NCBI GenBank assembly: GCA_037893245.1
Contig: JBAIAA010000009.1
Coordinates: forward strand, 744,001-808,000
Reading direction: 5' to 3'
Origin: Crossaster papposus
Lineage: Eukaryota > Echinodermata > Asteroidea > Velatida > Solasteridae
Length of the DNA: 64,000 bases
The notes below the pieces were generated by a model. That model saw only the letters and a program-made list of their open reading frames with translations. It made no database searches and was not told the DNA's origin. Each line of letters begins with the position of its first letter. The stretch's first letter is position 1. Both the position numbers and the translations under genes were made by a program. Positions 11,401-21,369 of the stretch are shown in pieces.

Positions 11401-14400
11401 TATTACCAAATTTCTCACTGGAAAAAAACCAAACTGAGAGACTCATGCGTCAGGATACTGGCGGCATAGGCCTATGTGGCAATACACGTGTACATACATA
11501 CACATCAGAAAACATGGCTGCGAATGAGAATAATGTTCTCGACATATATCTGAGCTGCGAACCTCAACGTTGTTCGAGAATGAAGAGACACTCACCAGCT
11601 CGACATTTGAGCCAAAATATTGCCAAATTTCTCACTGGAACAAACCTAAACTGAGAGACTCATGCGTCAGGACACTGGCGGCATATGCCTATGTGGCACT
11701 ACACGTGTACATGAAAACACATCAGAAAACATGGCTGCGAATGAGGATATTTGTCTCGACATATATCTGAGCTGCGAGCCTCAACGTTGTTCGAGAATGA
11801 AGAGACACTCACAAGCTCGACATCCGAGCCAAAATATTGCCAAATTTCTCACTGAAAAAAGAACCAAACTGTGAGACTCATGCTTCTGGACACTGGTGAC
11901 ATGATAATGTTCTCGACATGTATCTGAGCTGCGAACCTCAACGTTGTTCGAGAATGAAGAGACACTCATCAGCTCGACATCTGAGCCACAATATTGCCAA
12001 CTTTCTCACTGGAACAAACCTAAACTGAGAGACTCATGCGTCAGGACACTGGCGGCATATGCCTATGTGGCACTACACGTGTACATACAAACACATCAGA
12101 AAACATGGCTGCGAATGAGGATAATGTTCTCGACATATATCTGAGCTGCGAACCTCAACGTTGTTCGAGAATGAAGAGACACTCACCAGCTCGACATCTG
12201 AGCCAAAATATTGCCAAATTTCTCACTGGAACAAACCTAAACTGAGAGACTCATGCGTCAGGACACTGGCGGCATATGCCTATGTGGCAATACACGTGTA
12301 CATACAAACACATCAGAAAACATGCCTGCGAATGAGGATATTTTTCTCGACATATATCTGAGCTGCAAACCTCAACGTTGTTGGAGAATGAAGAGACATT
12401 CACCACCTCCACATCTGAGCTAATATATCGCCAAAATTCTCACCGGAAGATACCAAAACTTTGAGACACATGCGTCAGGACACTGGCGGCATAGGCCTAT
12501 GCGGCAATACACGTGTACACGCATAAACATAAGAAAACATGGCTGCGAATGAGGATAATTGTATGAACTTATATCTGAGCTGCAAACCTCAACGTTGTTC
12601 GAGAATGAAGAGACACTCACCAGCTCGACATCTGAACCAAAATATTGCCAAATTTTTCACTGGAAAAAAACCAAACTGAGAGACTCATGCGTCAGGATAA
12701 TGGCGGCATAGGCCTATGTGGCAATACGCGTGTACATACATACACATCAGAAAACATGGCTGCGAATGAGGATAATGTTCTCGACATATATCTGAGCTGC
12801 GAACCTCAACGTTGTTCGATAATGAAAAGACACTCATCAGCTCGACATCTGATCCAAAATATTGCAAAATTTCTCACTGGAACAAACCTAAACGGAGAGA
12901 CTCATGCGTCAGGACACTGGCGGCATATGCCTAAGTGGCAATACACGTGTACATACAAACACATCAGAAAACATGGCTGCGAATGAGGATAATTTTATGA
13001 ACTTATATCTGAGCTGCGAACCTCAACGTTGTTCGAGAATGAAGAGACACTCGCCTGCTCGATATCTGAGCCAAAATATTTCCAAATTTCTCACTGGAAA
13101 AAAACAAAACTGTGAGACTCATACGTCAGGAGACGGGCGGTATAGGCCTATAAGCCAATACACGTGTACATACATACACATAAGAAAACATGGCTGCGAA
13201 TGAGGACCATTTTCTCGACACATATCTGAGCTGCGAGCCTCAACGTTGTTCGAGAATGAAGAGACACTCACCAGTTCGACACCCGAGCCAAAATATTGCC
13301 AAATTTCTCACTGAAAAACAAACAAACTGAGAGACTCATGCGTCAGTATACTGGCGGCATAGGCCTATGTGGCAATACACGTGTACATACATAAACATAA
13401 GAAAACATGGCTGCGAATGAGGATAATTTTATGAACTTATATCTGAGCTGCGAACCTCAACGTAGTTCGAGAATGAAGAGACACTCGCCAGCTCGACATC
13501 TGAGCCAAAATATTTCCAAATTTCTCACTGGAAAAAAACAAAACTGTGAGACTCATGCGTCAGAACACTGGCGGCATAGGCCTATGAGGCAATACACGTG
13601 GACATCCATACACATAAGAAAACATGGCTGCGAATGAGGACCATTTTCTCGACACATATCTGAGCTGCGAGCCTCAACGTTGTTCGAGAATGAAGAGACA
13701 CTCACCAGTTCGACACCCGAGCCAAAATATTGCCAAATTTCTCACTGAAAAACAAACAAACTGAGAGACTCATGCGTCAGTATACTGGCGGCATAGGCCT
13801 ATGTGGCAATACACGTGTACATACATATACATCAGAAAACATGGCTGCGAATGAGGATAATGTTCTCGACATAAATCTGAGCTGCGAACCTCAACGTTGT
13901 TCGAGAATGAAGAGACACTCACCAGCTCGACATCTGAGTCAAAATATTGCCAAATTTCTCACTGGAACAAACCTAAACTGAGAGACTCCTGCGTCAGGAC
14001 ACTGGCGGCATATGCCTATGTGGCAATACACGTGTACATACAAACACATCAGAAAACATGGCTGCAAATGAGGATAATGTTCTCGAAATATATCTGAGCT
14101 GCGAACCTCAACGTTATTCGAGAATGAAGAGACATTCACCACCTCCACATCTGAGCTAACACATCGCCAAAATTATCACCGGAAGAGACCAAAACTTTGA
14201 GACTCATGCGTCAGGACACTGCCGGCATAGGCCTATGAGGCAATACACGTGTACATACATACACATCAGAAAACATGGCTACGAATGAGGATAATTTTGT
14301 CGACATATATCTGAGCTGCGAGCCTCAACGTTGTTCGAGAATGAAGAGACACTCACCAGCTCGACATCCAAGCCAAAATATTGCAAAATGTCTCACTGGA

Positions 14401-16424
14401 AAAAACCTAAACTGAGAGACTCATGTGTCAGGATACTGGCGGCATAGGCCTATGTGGCAATACACGTGTACATACAAACACATCAGAAAACATGGCTGCG
14501 AATGAGGATATTTTTCTCGACATATATCTGAGCTGCGAACCTCAACGTTGTTGGGGAATGAAGATACATTCACCACCTCCACATCTGAGCTAACATATCG
14601 CCAAAATTCTCACCGGAAGAGACCAAAACTTTGAGACTCATGCGTCAGGACACTGGCGGCATAGGCCTATGCGGCAATACACGTGTACACGCATAAACAT
14701 AAGAAAACATGGCTGCGAATGAGGATAATGTTATGAACTTATATCTGAGCTGCGAACCTCAACGTTGTTCGAGAATGAAGAGACACTCGCCAGCTCGACA
14801 TCTGAGCCATAATATTTCAAAAGTTCTCACTGGAAAAAACCAAAACTGTGAGACTCATGCGTCAAGACACTGGCGGCATATGCCTCTGAGGCAATACACG
14901 TGTACATCCATACGCATAATAAAACATGGCTGCGAATGAGGACAATTTTATCGAAATATATCTGAGCTGCGAGCCTCAACATTGTTCGCGAATGAAGAGA
15001 CACTCACCAACTCGACATCCGAGCCAAAATATTGCCAGATTTCTCACTGGAAAAACAAACAAACTGAGAGGCTCATGCGTCAGTATACTGGCGGCATAGG
15101 CCTATGTGGCAATACACGTGTACATACATACACATCAGAAAACATGGCTGCGAATGAAGATAATGTTCTCAACATATATCTGAGCTGCGAACCTCAACGT
15201 TGTTCGAGAATGAAAAGACATTCACCACCTAAACATCTGAGCTAACACATCGCCAAAATTCTCACCGGAAGAGACCAAAACTTTGAGACTCATGCGTCAG
15301 GACACTGCCGGCATAGACCTATGAGGCAATACACGTGTACATGCATACACATAAGAAAACATGGCTACGAATGAGGACAATTTTGTCGACATATATCTGA
15401 GCTGCGAGCCTCAACGTTGTTCGCGAATGAAGAGACACTCACCAGCTCGACATCCGAGCCAAAATATTGCCAGATTTCTCACTGGAAAAACAAACAAACT
15501 GAGAGGCTCATGTGTCAGTATACTGGCGGCACAGGCCTATGTGGCAATACACGTGTACATACATACATACACATCAGAAAACATGGCTGCGCATGAGGAT
15601 AATGTTCTCAACATATATCTGAGCTGCGAACCTCAACGTTGTTCGAGAATAAAAAGACATTCACCACCTAAACATCTGAGCTAACACATCGCCAAAATTC
15701 TCACCGGAAAAGACCAAAACTTCGAGACTCATGCGTCAGGACACTGCCGGCATAGACCTATGAGGCAATACATGTGTACATGCATACACATAAGAAAACA
15801 TGGCTACGAATGAGGATAATTTTGTCGACATATATCTGAGCTGCGAGCCTCAACGTTGTTCGAGAATGAATAGACACTCACCAGCTCGACATCCGAGTCA
15901 AAATATTGCAAAATGTCTCACTGGAAAAAACCCAAACTGAGAGACTCATGTGTCAGGATACTGGCGGCATAGGCCTATGTCGCAATACACGTGTACATAC
16001 ATACACATCAGAAAACATGGCTGCGAATGACGATAATGTTCTCGACATATATCTGAGCTGCGAACCTCAACGTTGTTCGAGAATGAAGAGACACTCACCA
16101 GCTCGACATCTGAGCCAAAACATTGCCAAATTTCTCACTGGAACAAACCTAAACTGAGAGACTCATGCGTCAGGACACTGGCGGCATATGCCTATGTGTC
16201 AATACACGTGTACTTACAAACACATTAGAAAACATGGCTGCGAATGAGGATATTTTTCTCGACATATATCTGAGCTGCGAACCTCAACGTCGTTGGAGAA
16301 TGAAGAGACATTCACCACCTCCACATCTGAGCTAACATATCGCCAAAATTCTCACCGGAAGAGACCAAAACTTTGAGACTCATGCGTCAGGACACTGGCG
16401 GCATAGGCCTATGAGGCAATACAT
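5401..16424. repeat. 217-bp tandem satellite, block 1
   Basis: Monomers of 217 bp repeat head to tail for 11 kb, easily phased on the recurring words ATGCGTCAGGACACTGGCGG and AACATGGCTGCGAATGAGGA. Several monomer classes alternate. They differ after the TACACGTGTA palindrome (ACATACATACACATCAG, ACAAACACATCAG, ACGCATAAACATAAG, ACATCCATACACATAAG). They also differ in the second half: one form reads GACACTCACCAGCTCGACAT and the other GACATTCACCACCTCCACAT. The left part (to about 12 kb) is more homogeneous and has higher-order structure; the right part is more diverged. Each monomer has long open frames in two forward frames and one reverse frame. Because 217 is not a multiple of three, these are not continuous and I do not call them genes. 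Confidence 0.97.
7599..10950. repeat. Two copies of a 1676-bp higher-order satellite unit
   Basis: Diagnostic monomer variants recur at a spacing of exactly 1676 bp. The GGCCTAAGTGGC variant with ACATACATACGCATCAG occurs near 8055 and 9731. The variant reading TTGGGCAAAAATATTGTC occurs near 7760 and 9436. The ATGAGAATAATG variant occurs near 8764 and 10440. The first unit holds seven 217-bp monomers and one 157-bp monomer with an internal 60-bp deletion (near 9117). In the second unit the short monomer is replaced by a full one. Matching short monomers near 5765, 7005 and 11878 show that related units extend on both sides. Confidence 0.85.
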
Positions 16425-16492
16425 ATGAAGGTGTGATCACGAGCTTGGGAGCTTAACAACACGACTCTCCACGACTCTCCAAAACAGAAGTA

Positions 16493-17134
16493 ATGGATCT
16501 TATCCAGTCTTTCTTTAACTTAACAGTTACGGAGTTGAAACAGGAACTAAAGGAAAGAGGGCTGTCAATGTCTGGATGTAAGGGTGTACTTATTGAGCGT
16601 TTGATGGAAAATGCGAGAGCGAAATCATCAACAATTGATGCCGGGTCAAACACTGACTCGGATTCGTGCAGTAACACACTTCATTCTTCCCTACCCGATG
16701 ATTCATCAGAACTAGATGTAAAGAAACTAGAACAATCGGTTGATGACCTAAGACAAGAGGTTCGTGGACTTAAACAATACCTCATCGAGAACAGTATTTT
16801 ACGTTCCCAAGTGGAATCAATCCAGTCCGAAAAACAAAGTCTACAAACCGCCATTGATATACTACGGGAGGACATTGCAACTCTCACGAAGACAAAGCGA
16901 TCCATTGATACAGCAACTCTTCCTTTGTCCCCTGACAATGGTAAGGTGCCCCGCCATAATGATCACCCAGTGAACCACAGCAACCGCATTCAACTACAAT
17001 CAGAGAAAATAATGGATGATGCAATGACGCCCCCCAAACGCAAGTCATGCAACTCGGAACGCAACGGGAAAACAAAGCCATATTGTACCCGCTCGCCTGT
17101 GCCTACATCTAATAGATATTCTGCGCTTAATTAA
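16493..17134 (+). CDS. Non-LTR ORF1, N-terminal part: SAP-like domain and coiled coil
   Basis: This is a 213-codon frame. Residues about 8-43 (FNLTVTELKQELKERGLSMS, then GCKGVLIERL) match the SAP helix-extension-helix consensus, which usually binds DNA or RNA. Residues about 70-135 form a heptad-rich coiled coil (KLEQSVDDLRQEVRGLKQYL and onward), probably for ORF1 multimerisation. A basic Ser/Pro-rich linker follows. The frame ends at TAA 17132-17134, while the neighbouring frame continues without a stop into the esterase region. The simplest reading is that one ORF1 was broken by a single-base shift near 17,120. No frameshift-promoting heptamer is visible there. Confidence 0.8.
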   Translation: MDLIQSFFNLTVTELKQELKERGLSMSGCKGVLIERLMENARAKSSTIDAGSNTDSDSCSNTLHSSLPDDSSELDVKKLEQSVDDLRQEVRGLKQYLIENSILRSQVESIQSEKQSLQTAIDILREDIATLTKTKRSIDTATLPLSPDNGKVPRHNDHPVNHSNRIQLQSEKIMDDAMTPPKRKSCNSERNGKTKPYCTRSPVPTSNRYSALN

Positions 17135-17189
17135 TGACACGGACAGTGACCCATCGGCTGAAGAAGTCATCGATCACTACTTTAACGTT

Positions 17190-18059
17190 ATGAGTAACTC
17201 CGACAAGGCTGTCAGTACTCGAACGTACAGCGACCAAATCCAAGATTACCGCCAGAAACAAAATCAAAAACATAGATGTGCTCAACAGGCAGACGTTCTT
17301 ATCGTCGGAGACTCCATGACCAAGAAAATTAAAGGTCATCGCCTCAGCCGTGCAAACAAGGTAATGAACGCGTGTTACCCAGGCCTGAAAGCGGATGACA
17401 TTGTGCCCAAAGTACAAGATCTACTAGATAAATGCAACCCAACTACGGTAATTCTTCATGTTGGGACTAATAATACCAAGGATGACCCTGATGCAGTTGT
17501 AAGTAAACTAGTACACGCAGCTGAAATTGCCATAGATAAATCTTCAGCTTCGGTCACTTTATATTCAATCATCCATCGCAGAAGTGAAACCATCACCCAG
17601 AAATCTAGAATCAACGAAGTAAACAGAAAGCTACACGACATCTCCTCACAACGTGGTTTGGGCTTCATTTGTAACTCTAACATCAAAGATGAACACCTGT
17701 CAAATGATGGTGTACACTTGAATAATCGAGGAGTTGCCACCTTTGCGACTAACTTAATATATCACTTGAAGACTCTGCGCAGCAATCCTGCCTACCAACA
17801 CCCACGTAGCACTCATCGCACCTACGCTGACGTCCTCAAATCACCTCAACCACAACGCCCCGACAACCATATGGGTTTTCAGAGAGGTCACCCACCACCA
17901 GCACGGAGGAAGTCCTTCCATGTCAAGAACCGGCATCGGGACGTCAAGAACCGGCATCAGGACGTCAAGAACCGGCATCAGGACGTCAAGAACCGGCATC
18001 AGGACCAGGAATGGGTGCAGTACCTCAACTTTGTCAACCAAGTAACAAATCCCCTGTAA
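17190..18059 (+). CDS. Non-LTR ORF1, C-terminal part: SGNH/GDSL esterase-like domain
   Basis: This is a 289-codon frame from the first ATG; the same frame is open upstream to about 17,103 and is probably the continuation of ORF1. It shows the SGNH hydrolase blocks: VGDSM (Ser42), GTNN (92-95) and DGVH (Asp173, His176). CR1-family ORF1 proteins commonly carry such an esterase, whose role in retrotransposition is not settled. Near residues 244-272 lies a tandem VKNRH-type peptide repeat encoded by a 21-bp minisatellite. The last 49 bp overlap the start of ORF2 in another frame. Confidence 0.85.
   Translation: MSNSDKAVSTRTYSDQIQDYRQKQNQKHRCAQQADVLIVGDSMTKKIKGHRLSRANKVMNACYPGLKADDIVPKVQDLLDKCNPTTVILHVGTNNTKDDPDAVVSKLVHAAEIAIDKSSASVTLYSIIHRRSETITQKSRINEVNRKLHDISSQRGLGFICNSNIKDEHLSNDGVHLNNRGVATFATNLIYHLKTLRSNPAYQHPRSTHRTYADVLKSPQPQRPDNHMGFQRGHPPPARRKSFHVKNRHRDVKNRHQDVKNRHQDVKNRHQDQEWVQYLNFVNQVTNPL
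17922..18005 (+). repeat. In-frame 21-bp minisatellite (4 copies)
   Basis: Four tandem 21-bp units begin at 17922, 17943, 17964 and 17985 with the word GTCAAGAACCGGCATC. They encode a basic heptapeptide repeat, VKNRH(R/Q)D, at the C-terminal end of the esterase ORF. The unit length keeps the frame. Confidence 0.9.
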
Positions 18060-20731
18060 ATTATAAACGTGTTAATACACTTAAAAACCTAAAGTGCATT
18101 TCCTTAAATGCCCGTAGCATATTAAATAAAAGAGGTGATTTCCATACGCTTATTGAATTCGAGAATGCAGATGTAATATGCATCACCGAATCCCATTTAT
18201 GTGATGATATCAACTCCGCTGAATTTTTGCCTCCGACATATTCTGCTTTCAGGAAAGATAGAAATAGACATGGGGGAGGTGTTCTTATTGCATTTAAAAA
18301 GGGCCTCCCTGTTATTCATCGGCCTGACTTGAACACTCATTGTGAGATTATTTGGTGTGAAGTTGTTCGTAAAAACAAAGAGTCGATTTTTATAGGAGTC
18401 TTTTATAGACCTCCTAATAGTGGAATTGATATTATCAATGAGTTAAGTAAGTCTTTATTGCTACTTAATAAGAACGGTATTAAACACAGAAATACTATCC
18501 TCACAGGTGACTTTAATCTGCCTAAGTTAAAATGGGTTGACGGGTACCCTGTACCATCTGACAATTCTGAGCTCTCTCAGCATATGATCGCTCTAATCGA
18601 ATGTAATTTTTTATTCCAGCACGTTACCGAGCCGACCAGAATCTCTGAGTCTTGTAGTAATATTTTAGATTTGTTATTTAGTAGTGAACCGAACATTATT
18701 TTAAATGTGCATATTGTCCCAGGTATAAGCGATCACGATGTTGTTATTTTTGAGTGTGCATGCGGGTTGAAACAGATTCCCGGTGCAAAAAGGAAGGTGT
18801 ACTTCTACTCGCAAGCTGATTTTGGCAAATTTCGTAACAGTTTAAGGATTGCGCAATCTAAACTGCTTGATACTATAAAAGATGGTGATATCCAGTCATC
18901 TTGGCTGTCTTGGAAACATTTACTTTTTGATATTGTTGACTCCACTGTACCTCACAAGGTTGTTTGCGATAAACGTAAGTCCACTCCATGGATTACGGGC
19001 GAGATTAAACAATTAATCAGGAAACGTAATAGACTTTTTAAGATTGCCAAAAAATCTAACCGTACTGAGCACTGGTCACGATACAAAGACGTCAGGCATG
19101 AGGTTAAATGTAAAATAAAACGTAATCGTGCAAATCATATTGATCACATTGTGTCAGGTATCGACAGTAATCCTAAGAAATTTTGGAATTATATTAAGAT
19201 GTCTAAGTCAGATAACCCCTCTATTGAATGTTTAACTGTCAACGGTGATAAAATTACTAATCCAGAAGTAATGGCTGAAGCTCTAAATACCCAATTTAAC
19301 TCGGTGTTCAATATTCACGTTGTCCCTGATGATCATATTTCTAATCTGGAGCCCAGTGTAGACATGATGAGGGATGTTAGGTGTACTTTATACGAAGTCT
19401 GTAAATTACTTAAAGACATTGATGTAAGTAAAAGTCAAGGCCCTGACAACATCTCTCCTAGAATCCTAAAGGAAGGAGCTGAGTACCTTGCACCTTCACT
19501 CACTAAACTGTTTAATGCCTCTCTAGAAGTAGGCATTGTGCCTGATGAATGGCGAAGGGCTCATGTGGTTCCCGTATTTAAGAAAGGTAAACGAGATGAT
19601 CCTAGTAATTATAGGCCTATTTCACTTACATCTGTCGTTAGTAAAACACTTGAAAGGATTGTTTGTAACAGGCTTATTAAGCACCTTCATAACAACAATA
19701 TTCTTGATGATAATCAACACGGTTTTAGAGCCCAACGTTCTTGTGATACGCAACTAATTGATGCTATACACGACTGGAGCAGCTACTTAGATGCTGGGCA
19801 TAGTATTGATATTATATTCTTAGATTTTGCTAAAGCTTTCGACAGAGTTTGTCACGACCTTCTGCATAACAAACTTATTACTTACGGTGTTGGTATCCCA
19901 AATATTAAATGGATTATGAATTTTCTCAGAGACAGAGAACAGAGAGTGTCCATAAACGGAAATTTCTCGTTATGGTCTAAAGTAAAATCAGGTGTACCGC
20001 AAGGTACTATTCTCGGACCAATATTATTTTTGTGTTTTATTAACGATATCTCTGAGAATATTCACTCCACTATCCGTTTATATGCAGATGATTGTGTTTT
20101 ATATAGGCCCATTGCCACCAATAGCGACATTGAGATTTTACAATCTGACTTGAATTCACTATGTAAATGGTCAGATCAATGGAAATTGAATTTTAATATT
20201 GACAAGTGTAAGGTCATGAGAATGTCTAGAAAGCACCATACTAGCCAACATTTGTATTGTATTGGAAATAATATATTATCCGCCACTAAATGTGAAAGAT
20301 ATCTGGGAGTCATGATAAATGACAAATTAAACTGGAACGATCACTGCAATGACATTTATACCAAGTCCAATAAAACGTTAGGACTTATCAAACGAAATTT
20401 TGGTAGTTGTTCAGCCAATATTTTAAAGAGGCTCTACATTTCTCTTATCCGATCACGACTAGATTACTGTTGCATAGCCTGGGACCCATACAGGCTAAAC
20501 CACTCCTCTGTTGTAGAACGTGTACAAAACCAGAGTGTTAGATTTATCTGCAGAGACTGGCATTCACACTATGACACTCTATTAAATCAGTTAGGCTGGA
20601 CTGATCTCCCAACTAGAAGACAATTATTTCGTTTGGTTATGTGTATAAAATTGTTAAGGGTTGTATCAACATTAATTCCCTTAAAAAGTTTCACCCAGCA
20701 TCTAGAATTGGGAGAAAGGATAATAGCCTAA
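18011..20731 (+). CDS. Non-LTR ORF2: APE-type endonuclease and reverse transcriptase
   Basis: This is a 906-codon frame from ATG 18011, which overlaps ORF1. Endonuclease motifs are LNARS (about 32), TESHL (about 59), GDFNLPKLKW (about 165) and SDHDVV (about 240), covering the Asn, Glu, Asp and His catalytic blocks. Reverse transcriptase blocks run from about residue 476: GPDNISPRILKEGA, YRPISLTS, HGFRAQRSCDTQLI, FLDFAKAFD (about 602), GVPQGTILGPILF (about 662) and YADD (about 691). The protein would nick the target DNA and prime cDNA synthesis there. The frame ends prematurely; the conserved C-terminal region continues in another frame from about 20,640. Confidence 0.92.
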   Translation: MGAVPQLCQPSNKSPVNYKRVNTLKNLKCISLNARSILNKRGDFHTLIEFENADVICITESHLCDDINSAEFLPPTYSAFRKDRNRHGGGVLIAFKKGLPVIHRPDLNTHCEIIWCEVVRKNKESIFIGVFYRPPNSGIDIINELSKSLLLLNKNGIKHRNTILTGDFNLPKLKWVDGYPVPSDNSELSQHMIALIECNFLFQHVTEPTRISESCSNILDLLFSSEPNIILNVHIVPGISDHDVVIFECACGLKQIPGAKRKVYFYSQADFGKFRNSLRIAQSKLLDTIKDGDIQSSWLSWKHLLFDIVDSTVPHKVVCDKRKSTPWITGEIKQLIRKRNRLFKIAKKSNRTEHWSRYKDVRHEVKCKIKRNRANHIDHIVSGIDSNPKKFWNYIKMSKSDNPSIECLTVNGDKITNPEVMAEALNTQFNSVFNIHVVPDDHISNLEPSVDMMRDVRCTLYEVCKLLKDIDVSKSQGPDNISPRILKEGAEYLAPSLTKLFNASLEVGIVPDEWRRAHVVPVFKKGKRDDPSNYRPISLTSVVSKTLERIVCNRLIKHLHNNNILDDNQHGFRAQRSCDTQLIDAIHDWSSYLDAGHSIDIIFLDFAKAFDRVCHDLLHNKLITYGVGIPNIKWIMNFLRDREQRVSINGNFSLWSKVKSGVPQGTILGPILFLCFINDISENIHSTIRLYADDCVLYRPIATNSDIEILQSDLNSLCKWSDQWKLNFNIDKCKVMRMSRKHHTSQHLYCIGNNILSATKCERYLGVMINDKLNWNDHCNDIYTKSNKTLGLIKRNFGSCSANILKRLYISLIRSRLDYCCIAWDPYRLNHSSVVERVQNQSVRFICRDWHSHYDTLLNQLGWTDLPTRRQLFRLVMCIKLLRVVSTLIPLKSFTQHLELGERIIA

Positions 20732-20883
20732 AACTAAACATTCCTTTTGCCAGAACTGATTGTTTTAAGTACTCGTACTTCCTCCGTACAGCAAATGAGT
20801 GGAATAGTCTGCCCGAACACGTCATCCAAAATGCATCTTTGAATGTGTTCAAAAGTTCCCTTTTGAATGTTTTAACTTTCTAA
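20641..20883 (+). pseudogene. Displaced C-terminal piece of ORF2
   Basis: This frame contains RIGRKDNSLKL, PFARTDCFKYSYF and RTANEWNSLP, the conserved C-terminal region of CR1/Jockey-type ORF2 proteins. It overlaps the last 30 codons of the main ORF2 frame in a different phase. A single-base indel between about 20,635 and 20,690 explains this; that stretch includes short A runs. It has no start codon of its own. Confidence 0.8.
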
Positions 20884-21369
20884 TTGTTAAGGTTTTCTAA
20901 TATGCAATTTTACTTTTATTTTTATTCTATTTTAACACATTTTTGTGGATTAGTGGGGTTTTATTTTTCAAGTTTATCTTACCGTTTTATGTTCGTTCTT
21001 TGAATATGTTTCACTGAGAAAATCATTTTAAATGTTAATCTACATTAGTTTAATACATGTATTTGTCGGTTGTTGTTCATTGTCTGCCTGGTGGGTTGTT
21101 TGTTTGTTTGTTTTATTATCGGTTTGTTATTTAGTTATATTGGTATATCGTTACATAGTTATTTTATATTTTCAGACTATCCCATTTTACTTTTACATTT
21201 TAGGTTTATAATTTAGTTATATTAATTATAGTTATTTAGTTATATAGCCTTTAAATTTTTATCCGGGGAGTGGTTTGAGTTAAACTGTTACAGTTTTGTC
21301 CACAACCCTTGACTTTGTCAGAAATTTGATAATAAAATAATAAATAAATAATAAAATAATAATAATAAT
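20884..21369 (+). other. 3' UTR and AAT-rich tail of the non-LTR element
   Basis: This is an AT-rich untranslated region with a short GTTT run near 21,100. It ends in an AATA/AAT simple repeat from about 21,330 to 21,369, followed directly by satellite. Such simple-repeat tails mark the 3' ends of many CR1/L2-type insertions. Confidence 0.75.

Larger units (their letters stand above)
16425..21369 (+). mobile_element. CR1/L2-type non-LTR retrotransposon, near full length, inserted in the satellite
   Basis: The satellite breaks at 16424 and resumes in phase at 21370. The two edges join to give an intact satellite word, so there is at most a 2-bp target duplication. The element has a 5' leader of about 68 bp, an ORF1 carrying a SAP-like motif, coiled coil and SGNH/GDSL esterase, and an overlapping ORF2 with an APE-type endonuclease and reverse transcriptase. 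It ends with a 3' UTR and an AATA/AAT-rich tail. An esterase in ORF1, an APE endonuclease and little or no target duplication are typical of CR1-related clades. ORF1 and the end of ORF2 each have one frame break, so this copy is probably inactive or contains base-call errors. Confidence 0.9.

Noticed and set aside
5401..16424. CRISPR-like array
   Set aside because: The repeats are contiguous 217-bp monomers without unique spacers, in a eukaryotic context, and there are no cas genes.
5401..16424. tRNA/SINE origin of the satellite, from a B-box-like GTTCGA word
   Set aside because: The upstream TGGCTGCGAATGAGG is a poor A-box, no tRNA-like fold or Pol III terminator is evident, and no SINE tail is seen.
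5401..16424. CENP-B box in the satellite monomer
   Set aside because: The only TTCG context (GTTCGAGAATGAAGAG) lacks the required A and CGGG positions.
17110..17190. Programmed frameshift within the non-LTR ORF1
   Set aside because: There is no slippery X XXY YYZ heptamer or structured stop context at the break; a simple indel is more economical.
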